A program made the translations under genes and the position numbers. 64,000 nucleotides of DNA from Chroococcidiopsis thermalis PCC 7203. GTDB taxonomy: Bacteria > Cyanobacteriota > Cyanobacteriia > Cyanobacteriales > Chroococcidiopsidaceae. Where the stretch lies: positions 6,250,336 through 6,314,335 of the forward strand of contig NC_019695.1 of assembly GCF_000317125.1 (NCBI RefSeq), written 5' to 3'. The notes beneath the pieces are model-generated. The model was not told the origin of the DNA. It was given only the letters and a program-made list of their open reading frames with translations, and did not search any database. Shown in pieces: positions 17,576-27,811 of this stretch. How positions within the stretch are numbered: position 1 is the first letter of the stretch; each line of letters begins with the position of its first letter.

Positions 17576-18172
17576 ATGATTATAGTTATTGATAACTACG
17601 ACAGTTTTACTTATAACCTAGTGCAGTACTTAGGTGAGTTAGGGGCAGAGTTCCCAGTTGCAGCAGAGATTCGAGTTTATCGTAACGACCAAATTACAAT
17701 CGAGCAGATCCGCGAGTTGCAGCCAGATGGGGTTGTGATTTCTCCAGGTCCAGGTCGCCCAGAAGATGCAGGAATTTCTCTAGAGGCGATCGCGCAGTTA
17801 GGCGAGAATACACCGATATTGGGCGTATGTTTGGGGCATCAAAGCATCGGACAAGTCTTTGGTGGTAAAGTTGTCTCTGCACCTGAATTGATGCATGGTA
17901 AAACTTCATCAGTTTCCCATACGGGAGTAGGCGTATTTAAAGATTTAGAAAATCCGTTGACCGCAACCCGCTATCATAGTTTAGCGATCGAACGGCAGAC
18001 CTGCCCAGACGTGTTAGAAATTACCGCCTGGGTTGAGGACGGGACAATTATGGGAGTGCGACATCGGCAATATCCTCACATTGAAGGAGTCCAGTTTCAC
18101 CCAGAAAGCGTCCTCACAACTTCAGGAAAGCAATTGCTGCGCAACTTCCTGAAACAACTGCCGTCTCACTAG
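17576..18172 (+). CDS. Anthranilate/aminodeoxychorismate synthase glutaminase subunit
   Basis: 198 aa class I glutamine amidotransferase. N-terminal IVIDNYDSFTYNLVQYL is diagnostic of TrpG/PabA. The triad is the cysteine in GVCLGHQSIGQ (about residue 84) and the HPE in GVQFHPESVLTT (about 173-175). It supplies ammonia to TrpE (tryptophan) or PabB (folate). No trpE or pabB is adjacent, and many cyanobacteria use one subunit for both, so the symbol is left open. Confidence 0.92.
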   Translation: MIIVIDNYDSFTYNLVQYLGELGAEFPVAAEIRVYRNDQITIEQIRELQPDGVVISPGPGRPEDAGISLEAIAQLGENTPILGVCLGHQSIGQVFGGKVVSAPELMHGKTSSVSHTGVGVFKDLENPLTATRYHSLAIERQTCPDVLEITAWVEDGTIMGVRHRQYPHIEGVQFHPESVLTTSGKQLLRNFLKQLPSH

Positions 18173-18191
18173 TGGAGTGAACGGAGAAGCA

Positions 18192-18968
18192 ATGAAACGA
18201 CGACAGTTGATTGGCTATGCTGGAGCGGGGCTACTTTCTACCTTAGCAGTGACGCTTGCAGCAAAATCTCAGCCTGCTGTAGCCCAAACTGGTAGCGGGT
18301 TAACGGTACGATGGTTGGGTCATACTTGTTTTCTATTTACTGGTGGTGGGGCGCGAATTCTGGTCAATCCTTTTCGGCAGCTAGGCTGTGCGGCGGGATA
18401 CAGACCACCGAAAGTAGAAACAGATTTGGTTTTAATTAGCAGTCAATTATTGGATGAAGGGGCAGTAGAAGAAGTTCCTGGCAATCCCCAGCTGATCTTT
18501 GAACCTGGAGTATACCAATTTAAAGGAACGCAGATCCAAGGAATTGCGATCGACCACGATCGCGAAAAGGGGAGAAGATTTGGTACTAACGTAGCATGGC
18601 TGTGGACGCAAGGCGGGATTAGGATTTTGCACTTAGGGGGAGCTGCTGCACCAATTACAATCGAACAAAAAATCCTCATAGGTCGTCCCGACGTGTTACT
18701 AGTGCCAGTGGGGGGTGGTGCTAAAGCTTATAACCCTCAAGAAGCTCAAGCAGCCGTCAAAACTATCAATCCCAGGTTAGTCATTCCGACGCACTATCGT
18801 ACCCAAGCCGCCGATCCTGCTGCCTGCGACATCGTGCCGTTAGATGAATTTTTGTCATTGATGGAAGGAACTCCCATCCGTCGCAGTCAAAGCGATAGCT
18901 TAACGATTAAACCTGCCGACTTACCCAAGGACGGAACTGCTATTCAGGTATTGAGTTATAAGTTTTAA
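18192..18968 (+). CDS. Exported MBL-fold protein lacking the canonical metal motif
   Basis: 258 aa. The signal peptide is twin-arginine-like (MKRRQLIGYAGAGLLS, ending VAQT about residue 33). Start ATG 18192 is chosen because GGAG lies just upstream. The mature region is UlaG-like MBL fold: VRWLGHTCFLF, LVNPF, a late HLGG and IPTHYRT. Where active members have H-x-H-x-D-H after DLVLIS, this protein reads SSQLLDEGAVEE. The GDT aspartate is also missing (HLGGAA). It is therefore probably not a standard metallohydrolase. I recall similar sequences in cyanobacteria, so this may be a conserved non-catalytic lineage. Confidence 0.75.
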   Translation: MKRRQLIGYAGAGLLSTLAVTLAAKSQPAVAQTGSGLTVRWLGHTCFLFTGGGARILVNPFRQLGCAAGYRPPKVETDLVLISSQLLDEGAVEEVPGNPQLIFEPGVYQFKGTQIQGIAIDHDREKGRRFGTNVAWLWTQGGIRILHLGGAAAPITIEQKILIGRPDVLLVPVGGGAKAYNPQEAQAAVKTINPRLVIPTHYRTQAADPAACDIVPLDEFLSLMEGTPIRRSQSDSLTIKPADLPKDGTAIQVLSYKF

Positions 18969-18971
18969 CTG

Positions 18972-19085
18972 GTAGTTGGTCATTTGTCATTTGTCATCGA
19001 TCGGTGGTAGTTGGTAGTTGCTCGTTGGTTGTTGGTTGTTAGTCATTGATAACTGGTTACTGGTCACTGGTCACTGGTCACTGCT
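18972..19085. repeat. TGGTCACTGGTCACTGG-type tandem repeats
   Basis: Runs of TGGTAGTTGG, GTTGGTT and ACTGGTC units, including three successive copies of TGGTCAC at about 19056-19082. It is the same dispersed family as at 36745-36788, 60890-60960 and 63108-63125. Confidence 0.85.
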
Positions 19086-19144
19086 CGTGCGCTCCCTGCT
19101 CCCTAATAACTGCTAACTTGGAAAGATGTAGTTTCCTGACAGCG

Positions 19145-19609
19145 ATGATGCAGTTGAACTCTAACAGCATTTATCCCTGCCCAGCCTGTCGCCTGGGCAA
19201 GGTTCAAGCTATGCCTTTAATGGAAGCGATGGCTTGCGACTGCTGCCAGCAGATTTTTGAAACTGATGTAGAAAGACAGCAGTTGAAAATGCTCTCCTGT
19301 CAACCACCGCTAGTCTGGCGTTGGAATGGCAGAAGGTGGATAGAAGCTTATTATGACGGCGTAGAATTTGGCTGGGGTTATACTCTAGCCGCGATCGCTC
19401 TCGTAGCAGTACCAACAGCTATAGTTGGGCTGACCGTCTATATCTTTCCGCCACTCCCAGATACTCCTTTATATTGGCTACCGTATGCTTGGATTTGGCT
19501 CACCTTTTTGTCACACTTATTAACAATTTGTTGGTTAGCGATCGAATTTTATCAATTTCAGCTCGGCATATTTTTGAAAACTTTGTTGCAGCGCTTAGTA
19601 TTTCGCTAA
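19145..19609 (+). CDS. Hypothetical protein with zinc-ribbon-like N-terminus and two TM helices
   Basis: About 154 aa from ATG 19145 (a second ATG follows at once). Upstream in-frame codons are repeat-derived and not real coding sequence. The N-terminus has paired cysteines (YPCPACRLG and MACDCCQQIFE) like a small zinc ribbon. Residues about 75-100 and 115-140 are hydrophobic and probably membrane-spanning. Family not recognised. It overlaps the convergent URC4 gene by 4 bp. Confidence 0.65.
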   Translation: MMQLNSNSIYPCPACRLGKVQAMPLMEAMACDCCQQIFETDVERQQLKMLSCQPPLVWRWNGRRWIEAYYDGVEFGWGYTLAAIALVAVPTAIVGLTVYIFPPLPDTPLYWLPYAWIWLTFLSHLLTICWLAIEFYQFQLGIFLKTLLQRLVFR

Positions 19610-20913
19610 AACACCGTACCGTCACTCTGTAACTGAATGGGGGAAACTCCATTCGGTCTGAGTTCGGCAGCAATCCGCCGTCCGGCGCTCCAAGTTCCGC
19701 CTTGCAAAATTTTGACTAAAGGCAGCTGCTTAGCATCCATTTCCAACTGCTGGCGGATCGTTGCAGCAATTTGGTCTAATAGAATCACAGTTAATGCTCG
19801 CCACTCGACAACGACTTCCGAGTCCACTGAGTGGGCGTAGTGGAAAATATCTGAGTGTTTGGCTTGTAGCAGTCCGAGATCCAGGCACAAACCACCATTT
19901 CGATATTCTGGTAATCCGGTCAGGTCGTCAAGTCCTGTAATTTCTAAACCGAGTTCTTGTAGTGGCTCCAAAAGAGAATAAGTCAACCATTGCGAGAGTT
20001 TGTGAAATGGTACGAGGGAATTCAGAATTCGGAATTCGGAATTCGGAATTAAATTCTCTCTCTGCTCCTTTGTTTCCCTACTCCCTGCTAAAGCAGGATG
20101 ATGCCAGACATCGCCGAGGTTAACTCCGGCTATTTCAATTCTGCCAGACCAAATACTGCCGAGTCCTTCTAAAACAGCACGCAAAACTGTTGCAGCTGGT
20201 AGTTGTTTGTGGTGCGATCGCTCTAATAAATAATGCACCAGATGACCCGGACGGGGATTGTCGTCACCGAACATTTGCGGGAAATCGAGGAGCGATCGCC
20301 CTAATTTTTGTAATAGTTCTACTCGTCCTGCCAACCCTACCAATGGATTATCCTCACTTACCTGAAATCCTTGAGCTAGGGTTGCTTCACTCAGAGATTG
20401 CAATCCTTGGGCATCGACTTGTAAAAGCTGATGAGGATGGCTGGAGAAAGCACCTTGACAGAACATCCGAAAACTAGCCACTGCTAGCCCCTCCGATCGC
20501 TGAAAGATCGAATCGGTTTCCCGTTCGCAATACAACCAACGATCGCCCGCACCCGCATCTAACAACACGCTGACGATCGCCAGATCGAACCGAGTCACAG
20601 CTCGCTCGACTGGCGATCGCCCTGCCAACAGCCGCTCTAACTGTGCTAAACGCGGTACTCCACCAACTTCAAAATGCTGCCAGCGGCTATGGAAGGGAAT
20701 TTGCCCATCGGGATATTGCTCTTGCATGACGGCAATAACATAGTCTGCCACCCGTCCCAACTGCGACAAATCGCAGCGGAAGTGACTCAACTTATCTTGC
20801 CGTGCCAACTCAAACAACTGCCCGCAGCGATCGCGAATCGCCCTGGGAGAACGCAAATAAGCGATCGCCTCTTCTGGAGACTGAAGGCTGAATTCTGAAG
20901 TTTGGAGATTCAT
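19606..20913 (-). CDS. URC4/Urg3 family protein (DUF1688), uracil catabolism
   Basis: 435 aa. Recognised as DUF1688 by SPRAIRDRCGQLFELA (about 25), FHSRWQHFEVGG (about 72), LLDAGAGDRWLY and FDLAIVSVLL. In the URC pathway described for yeast and some bacteria, URC4 acts with URC1 to degrade uracil via a uridine nucleotide; the exact reaction of URC4 is unsettled. URC1 lies 150 bp upstream on the same strand. About two thirds into the protein there is a 25-residue stretch encoded by repeat DNA (20017-20092), which may be a tolerated insertion. ATG 20913 is used rather than TTG 20919. Confidence 0.85.
   Translation of the reverse strand: MNLQTSEFSLQSPEEAIAYLRSPRAIRDRCGQLFELARQDKLSHFRCDLSQLGRVADYVIAVMQEQYPDGQIPFHSRWQHFEVGGVPRLAQLERLLAGRSPVERAVTRFDLAIVSVLLDAGAGDRWLYCERETDSIFQRSEGLAVASFRMFCQGAFSSHPHQLLQVDAQGLQSLSEATLAQGFQVSEDNPLVGLAGRVELLQKLGRSLLDFPQMFGDDNPRPGHLVHYLLERSHHKQLPAATVLRAVLEGLGSIWSGRIEIAGVNLGDVWHHPALAGSRETKEQRENLIPNSEFRILNSLVPFHKLSQWLTYSLLEPLQELGLEITGLDDLTGLPEYRNGGLCLDLGLLQAKHSDIFHYAHSVDSEVVVEWRALTVILLDQIAATIRQQLEMDAKQLPLVKILQGGTWSAGRRIAAELRPNGVSPIQLQSDGTVF
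20017..20092. repeat. GAATTCGGAATTC repeat inside the URC4 gene
   Basis: Three GAATTCGGAATTCG-type units plus a CTCCCTGCT-type tract keep the frame open. They encode LIPNSEFRILNSL and the flanking SRETKEQ residues. The same tract occurs between genes at 21031-21065 and inside the gene at 39319-40383. Confidence 0.85.
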
Positions 20914-21030
20914 CGTCAAGGAACAGGGAACAGAGTATGGGATATGGGGTGTAGGGGCGGGTTTAGCAAAAGATTTACGGGCTTTGACAACAAATCTTCA
21001 GCCAAAACCCACCCGTACGAGTTTGAGGTG

Positions 21031-22320
<1,290 letters not shown>

Positions 22321-22654
22321 CGTTGTATTTGCTCTACCTGCTAATGGGGTTAAGAGGGCTGTGACGCAACCAGACAAAGTAAGATGCTACGAATAGCAAA
22401 CCTTAAGGGGGAAACTTCAATTATAGCGATCGAATTTTGGTTTCAATAGTAACCCATAGCACGAAATTGGCTGCTCTTGGGTTAAATCTTAGGTTCAGGA
22501 TACTAAGTTCTCGAATTTATGTATAAAAAAGTACAAAAAAGTGGTAGGACTTGCTTAATTCTAAAATTGAAGGAAACGGGTAAAAGCCCTTAGTCATACC
22601 GCGATCGCCTTTAACATCCGACTTAACTAATAACTTAGCTATGACAACGAACGT
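22321..22654. other. Divergent intergenic region URC1 / TPR gene
   Basis: 334 bp holding the URC1 promoter (minus) and that of the TPR gene (plus). It is AT-rich around 22500-22570 (GTATAAAAAAGTACAAAAAAGTGG) with one HIP1 site. No hairpin stands out. Confidence 0.45.
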
Positions 22655-23122
22655 ATGAATGAGTCGTCTATTCAATCTTTTCTAGAAAACTTGAAGCATC
22701 CTGATGAAGTCGTGCGTCAGGCAGCAACAGAAGCGCTGTGGCGAGCTTGGTTTTATCAAAAAGGGGACTACGGTTGGGAATGCATCCAACGTTCTCAAGT
22801 TCTTTTCTCGGCTGGAAAAGTGTCGCAGGCAGAAGCAGTCTTGACAGAACTTATTCGCGACCAGCCAGATTTTGCCGAAGCTTGGAATCGCCGAGCTATT
22901 TTATACTACTTCACTGCCCAGTACGAAAAAGCGTTGGTAGATTGTCAGACAGTCGTTAAACTCAACTCAATGCATTTTGGTGCTTGGCACGGTCTGGGTT
23001 TATGCCAAATGGCACTAGCAAATTATGCCGCTGCAATTCGCGCTTTTCGCCAAGCATTGAAGATTCAGCCATATGCCATAGATAATCAAAGGCTGCTCTT
23101 GGAATGTACGGCAAAGTTATGA
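22655..23122 (+). CDS. TPR repeat protein
   Basis: 155 aa, soluble. It begins with a HEAT-like helix pair (FLENLKHPDEVVRQAATEALW) and continues with about three tetratricopeptide repeats (GKVSQAEAVLTELIRDQPDFAEAWNRR, AQYEKALVDCQTVVKL, ANYAAAIRAFRQALKIQP). Such proteins are docking surfaces for others. The partner is not evident. It is followed by the flavoprotein pair after a 97-bp gap that contains repeat DNA. Confidence 0.85.
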   Translation: MNESSIQSFLENLKHPDEVVRQAATEALWRAWFYQKGDYGWECIQRSQVLFSAGKVSQAEAVLTELIRDQPDFAEAWNRRAILYYFTAQYEKALVDCQTVVKLNSMHFGAWHGLGLCQMALANYAAAIRAFRQALKIQPYAIDNQRLLLECTAKL

Positions 23123-23218
23123 GGGGCAAAGAGCTAAGGTATAGGCGAGTAGTTCTAGCCACTAGTCACCAGCCACTGGTTCCACTGACAACAGATAACT
23201 GATAACTAATAACTGATT

Positions 23219-24550
23219 ATGATTGATTGGGATGCACTGACGGCTGAGTTACAGGGAATTGAAGTTATTAGCGATCCTAACCAAGTTGCTAAGTTATCTC
23301 AGGATTACCACACTTTCAGTCCCATACTGCAAGCTCAGTTAGATGGGAAAAAGGGGGATTTGGTTGTCCGTCCTACGACAGAAGCAGAGGTAATGCAGGC
23401 TGCAACAACCTGCGTTAAATACCGCGTTCCGGTGACGATACGGGGGGCTGGAACGGGCAATTACGGGCAGTGCGTACCCCTCCACGGTGGCGTGGTTTTG
23501 GATATGTCTCGGATGCAGGCAATTCGCTGGATTAAATCGGGAGTAGCGCGGGTAGAAGCAGGGGTAAAATTAGCTGCTTTGGACAAAAAAGCGCGAGAGA
23601 CGGGGTGGGAGATGCGGATGGCTCCTTCTACTTATCGGACAGCGACGATTGGCGGATTTATTGCTGGCGGGAGTGGGGGAATTGGCTCGATTAATTACGG
23701 ACAGTTGCGCGATCGCGGTAATATTAATGCTATTCGTGTCGTAACTATGGAAGACGAACCCAGAGCGATTGAACTGCGGGGAGATGATATCCACAAAGTC
23801 AACCACGCTTGGGGTATTAATGGCATTATCACGGAATTAGAAATTCCTCTTGGTGCAGCTTATCCTTGGACTGAGGTGATTGTCACTTTTGAAAGTTTTA
23901 TGGCGGCTGCCCATTTTGGTCAGGCTTTGGGCGATGCTGATGGGATGATTAAGAAGCTTATTTCTATTTTTGCTTGGTCAATTCCCTCTTATTTTGGCGC
24001 ACGTCAATACATTCCTGATGGAACTCACGCAGCACTGTTAATGGTAGCTGAACCGAGTTTGGAATTATTACCTGGATTGGTACAAGAATACGGCGGTTGT
24101 ATTACCTATCAGCGATCGCAACAGGATGCAGGTAAGGGAGTTAACTTAGCAGAATTTACCTGGAATCATACTACTTTACACGCTCGTAATGCCGATCCTT
24201 CAATTACCTATTTACAAAGCCTTTTCCCCGCCGATAAAAACCTCCAAATGGTAGACCACATGTATCGTTACTTTGGCGATGAGGTGATGATGCATTTAGA
24301 ATTTATCCGTGTTGGTGGTCGAACTGTTCCCGCTGCTCTGCAATTAGTGCAATATACTACCGAGGAACGCCTGAACGAAATTATCCGCTATCACGAAGAA
24401 CACGGGATTTTCATTGCTAATCCGCATACGTATATTATTGAAGACGGTGGCAGAAAAGTTATCGACCCAGAACAGATGAAGTTTAAACAAATGGTCGATC
24501 CCTATGGGTTGCTCAATCCAGGTAAGATTAAGGCGTTGATGCGATCGTAG
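23219..24550 (+). CDS. FAD-binding (GlcD/VAO-type) oxidoreductase
   Basis: 443 aa. The PCMH-type FAD domain is clear: VRPTTEAEVMQAATTCVKY (about 52-70), TIRGAGTGNYGQCVPLHGG (about 79-97) and an inner GGFIAGGSGGIGSINYGQLRDRG loop (about 150). The C-terminus ends in MVDPYGLLNPGKI, the usual VAO finish. It oxidises a hydroxy acid, alcohol or similar substrate; which one is unknown. A second FAD enzyme starts 14 bp downstream, so the two are probably cotranscribed and may act in one pathway. Confidence 0.88.
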   Translation: MIDWDALTAELQGIEVISDPNQVAKLSQDYHTFSPILQAQLDGKKGDLVVRPTTEAEVMQAATTCVKYRVPVTIRGAGTGNYGQCVPLHGGVVLDMSRMQAIRWIKSGVARVEAGVKLAALDKKARETGWEMRMAPSTYRTATIGGFIAGGSGGIGSINYGQLRDRGNINAIRVVTMEDEPRAIELRGDDIHKVNHAWGINGIITELEIPLGAAYPWTEVIVTFESFMAAAHFGQALGDADGMIKKLISIFAWSIPSYFGARQYIPDGTHAALLMVAEPSLELLPGLVQEYGGCITYQRSQQDAGKGVNLAEFTWNHTTLHARNADPSITYLQSLFPADKNLQMVDHMYRYFGDEVMMHLEFIRVGGRTVPAALQLVQYTTEERLNEIIRYHEEHGIFIANPHTYIIEDGGRKVIDPEQMKFKQMVDPYGLLNPGKIKALMRS

Positions 24551-24564
24551 GCTGACTCTCAAGC

Positions 24565-26067
24565 ATGGAATCACAGAATCCGAAAGTCGTCGTTATTGGT
24601 GCTGGCTGGGCTGGATTAGGAGCTACATATCGCCTAGCAAAACAAGGGTACAATGTAACGCTGTTAGAAGCAGGTGCTTATCCTGGGGGTTTGGTTGCGG
24701 GTTGGAAAACTCCAGGCGGGCGATCGGTAGAAGCGGGGATTCACGGTTTCTGGTATCCTTACAGTAATATTTTTTCCCTCATACGGGAACTAGGGATTAG
24801 TCCTTTTACACCTTTTACCCGTTCTTCCCAATATTCCCCTGCTGGATTAGAGGTAGAGTCGCCAATTTTTCAAGATTTACCGCGCCTCCCTACACCACTG
24901 GGAACTTTTCTCTACACCCAGTTCAAACGATTACCTTTAAGCGATCGCCTCAGTGCTTTACCATTACTCTATGCTGTAGTAGATTTCGATAATAGTGACG
25001 AGGCTTGGCAGCGTTACGATAAAGTTACAGCTCGCGAACTGTTTAAAGATTTTGGCGTATCGGCTAGACTTTACCGCGATTCATTTGAACCGATGCTGCT
25101 AGTAGGGTTATTTGCACCAGGCGAACAATGTTCTGCGGCTGCGGCTTTGGGAATGTTGTATTATTTCATTTTGGCGCACCAACCAGATTTTGACGTGGTT
25201 TGGTGTCGGGGTACGGTAGGAGAAAAGATTTTTCGTCCTTGGGTAGAACAAATCGAACAAGCGGGAGGCAAAATTCTATCTAACCGTCGCGTCAGCGATA
25301 TTCTCCTCGATAGTGAAGGATTGGCAAAAGCTGTAGTTTGCGGCGATGAAGTCTTCGAGGCGGATGCTGTCATCTTTGCTGTAGGAGTCAGCGGGATGCA
25401 GAAGATTGTTAGCGGTAGTTCTAGCTTGCAAAACCGCAAAGAATTTCGGAATTTAATGAATTTGGGTGCGGTTGATGTGTTAGCAACTCGGCTATGGTGC
25501 GATCGCAAAATTCACATTCCCCGTCCTTCCAATGCTTGTTTTGGCTTTGATGCTACCACGGGGTGGACGTTTTTCGATCTCAATGCATTACACGATGAAT
25601 ACCGCGACGTACCAGAAACAGTCATTGAGGCAGATTTCTATCACGCCAATCAACTGTTACCAATGAGCGATGAAGAAATCGTGCAGATGGTACAAGATTA
25701 TTTAGCAATTTGTGTACCAGAATTTCGAGCAGCTAAAATTTGCGATCGCAGTATTATTCGTTTATCTAGAGCCGTAACTCATTTTGCCCCTGGTAGCTAT
25801 CAAAATATGTTACCAGCAAAGACGAGTATAGATAATGTATTTATGAGCGGCGATTGGATTATTAACCGTCACGGTTCGTGGTCGCAAGAAAAAGCCTACG
25901 TTACTGGTTTAGAAGCAGCAAATCTAGTTATAGAAAGATTTGGCAAGGGGACAACAGCCGAAATTATTCCCGTCGAACCGGACGAGCCACATATACAAAT
26001 AATGCGATCGCTTAACAGAAATTTACGTAATTTAGGCAATACTTTTCCTCCCATTTGGCTACCATAA
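24565..26067 (+). CDS. FAD-dependent amine-oxidase/carotenoid-desaturase-like protein
   Basis: 500 aa. N-terminal Rossmann dinucleotide motif VVVIGAGWAGLGATYRLAKQG (about 8-28), followed by LEAGAYPGGLV and a late MSGDWI-NRHGSWSQEKAYVTGLEAANL block that binds the flavin. The architecture is that of phytoene/zeta-carotene desaturase-type and prenylcysteine-type amine oxidases. It starts 14 bp after the VAO-type gene. No carotenoid genes are nearby, so substrate is open. Confidence 0.85.
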   Translation: MESQNPKVVVIGAGWAGLGATYRLAKQGYNVTLLEAGAYPGGLVAGWKTPGGRSVEAGIHGFWYPYSNIFSLIRELGISPFTPFTRSSQYSPAGLEVESPIFQDLPRLPTPLGTFLYTQFKRLPLSDRLSALPLLYAVVDFDNSDEAWQRYDKVTARELFKDFGVSARLYRDSFEPMLLVGLFAPGEQCSAAAALGMLYYFILAHQPDFDVVWCRGTVGEKIFRPWVEQIEQAGGKILSNRRVSDILLDSEGLAKAVVCGDEVFEADAVIFAVGVSGMQKIVSGSSSLQNRKEFRNLMNLGAVDVLATRLWCDRKIHIPRPSNACFGFDATTGWTFFDLNALHDEYRDVPETVIEADFYHANQLLPMSDEEIVQMVQDYLAICVPEFRAAKICDRSIIRLSRAVTHFAPGSYQNMLPAKTSIDNVFMSGDWIINRHGSWSQEKAYVTGLEAANLVIERFGKGTTAEIIPVEPDEPHIQIMRSLNRNLRNLGNTFPPIWLP

Positions 26068-26147
26068 TTTTAATTTGTTACTAGTCCGCGCAGGTGGACT
26101 TAGTTTGTGTAGCCGCGAATTCTATTCGCCTAATACTTGGCTTAAGT

Positions 26148-26768
26148 CTATTTTTCGTATGCATGAACGACTTGATAGAGATGGAATTCGTTGCGAGCAA
26201 TTCCCGCCCAATAAGGCTCATCTGGATTAAATCCAGGCTGCTTCAAAATAGCTTCAAATGCTTCTTGGCTCTCCCATTGCCCATAGTTGAAAACTCTCGT
26301 ACCATCTAGACTACGATGAAAAGTAGCCGAAATCAAACCTGGTGAATTATTCATAGCGCGATCGAGTTCAGCTGATGCGCGTTTCACCATTTCTTGCTGA
26401 TTAGCAGAAATCATTCTAAACTCTGCTAAATGAGTGATGCGATCGCCTGCAACAATCGAAACTTCTTGAGATAGCGATCGGCTAGCGAACACTTCGAGTA
26501 AATGGGAATCGGGAGGAAAAAATTCAGTAAAAATAGTTGGGCGTGATAAATTGCGATAATCGAATTTAGGCATCCACTGGCTATAGGTAAAGACACGAAC
26601 GCCATCTAAACTTTTATGAACGCTAGCAGATTTTAAGAAATTGCTAGATAACCAAGATTCAATCTGTTGTTGTACAATTGCTTCTACTAAAGCATCTTGA
26701 TGCCTTGGGGCGACGCTGTAAAGATCTAGCCCGACAGTAACGGCATTGGTGCTATCTATTTGAATCAT
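26148..26768 (-). CDS. Protein with two antibiotic-biosynthesis-monooxygenase (ABM) domains
   Basis: 206 aa in two similar halves. Each half has an alpha/beta ABM ferredoxin-like fold with a signature of the type DGVRVFTYSQWMPKFDY (about 55-71) and DGTRVFNYGQWESQEAFEAIL (about 160-180). ABM proteins are cofactor-free quinol monooxygenases or heme-type enzymes in other bacteria. The duplication here would make the usual dimer within a single chain. It lies downstream of an AraC regulator on the same strand. Confidence 0.85.
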   Translation of the reverse strand: MIQIDSTNAVTVGLDLYSVAPRHQDALVEAIVQQQIESWLSSNFLKSASVHKSLDGVRVFTYSQWMPKFDYRNLSRPTIFTEFFPPDSHLLEVFASRSLSQEVSIVAGDRITHLAEFRMISANQQEMVKRASAELDRAMNNSPGLISATFHRSLDGTRVFNYGQWESQEAFEAILKQPGFNPDEPYWAGIARNEFHLYQVVHAYEK

Positions 26769-26874
26769 CTTAGATTTTCTATATTAATGCTACACTAACT
26801 TGCCAGTTATAGTAAAGTCTTTTTATCGTCTTGTCTCACGCATTCTTGCTAAAGTTGTAACAATCTTGCTGGAT

Positions 26875-27744
26875 TTACAGCAATTTTTTATAAGCTTGGG
26901 GAGTTATCCCTGTATATTTACGAAACATCTTTGTAAAGTGACTTTGGCTTTGAAATCCCACCTTCTCTGCAACAAGAACAATCGAGTTGTGTTCTTCTAG
27001 CAATTGTTTTGCTTTCTCAATTCGTTTGCTAATTACGTACTGGTGGGGTGTAATTCCTATAGATTGTTTAAATAAACGAGCAAAGTGATAGGGACTTATT
27101 TGAATGACAGCAGCTATCTCTACTAAGGTCAGATTTTGCTCCAAGTTGTCGTGAATGTAATCAATCACCTGTTTGATTTTTAATTTAGATAAACCACCAG
27201 CGCAATTGCGAACTTTATATTTCCGTACTGAGGAATGTTTTAAAAGATGCACTATTAATGCATTTGCCATTGATTCTGCATAGAGGCGATCGCTTAATCC
27301 CTCTAATTCTAATTCCGATTTGAGTGCTAAACCAATTTGTTGAATGAGTGGGTCGTGAAGTTTGAACTGTGGGATAATTTCAATATTTGCTGATTCATAA
27401 AAAGCAGATACGAAAAGCTTACTGTCAAGACGAAGTAACAGGAAGTCAGCATCACGATCCCAAGCTAATTTGCGATACAGATAAGGCGGCGTAATCATGA
27501 TGTCACCTTGTATCAGACGTTCGCTAATACATTGTCCCTCTGCTGTTCGCTCTAGTTGAATTGGGTGTCCAAGATGAATGCTAATTAGATGCTGAGGAAG
27601 ACAGCATTCAGACAATCCATTTGCAGGTTGATAATGATGTTCGACACGAATAAGGTCTAACGTAGTTGCTTGACTAGATAGAATGGGCGAATGCGGTACA
27701 ATCTCTAGAAAACGTTTACTCTTGGTTGTGTTTTCTCGGCTCAT
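26875..27744 (-). CDS. AraC family transcriptional regulator
   Basis: 289 aa. The C-terminal double helix-turn-helix is complete: NLTLVEIAAVIQISPYHFARLF (about 190-211) and LVAEKVGFQSQSHFTKMFRKYTGITPQAYKK. The N-terminal part is a sensor-like domain with no clear cupin motif and low similarity to anything I know. It sits between the ABM gene and the VOC gene, all on the minus strand, and may regulate them or the aromatic/quinone response in general. Confidence 0.9.
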   Translation of the reverse strand: MSRENTTKSKRFLEIVPHSPILSSQATTLDLIRVEHHYQPANGLSECCLPQHLISIHLGHPIQLERTAEGQCISERLIQGDIMITPPYLYRKLAWDRDADFLLLRLDSKLFVSAFYESANIEIIPQFKLHDPLIQQIGLALKSELELEGLSDRLYAESMANALIVHLLKHSSVRKYKVRNCAGGLSKLKIKQVIDYIHDNLEQNLTLVEIAAVIQISPYHFARLFKQSIGITPHQYVISKRIEKAKQLLEEHNSIVLVAEKVGFQSQSHFTKMFRKYTGITPQAYKKLL

Positions 27745-27811
27745 TTTCCCTTTGCCATTCTCTTAATTTCTCACTTCATTCGCCTCATCCTTTTGGATAA
27801 AACAATCGCCC

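Noticed and set aside
17407-17592. Plus-strand frame across the tandem tract
   Set aside because: Its peptide (HPTPHAPRPTPHT) is just the repeat read in one frame.
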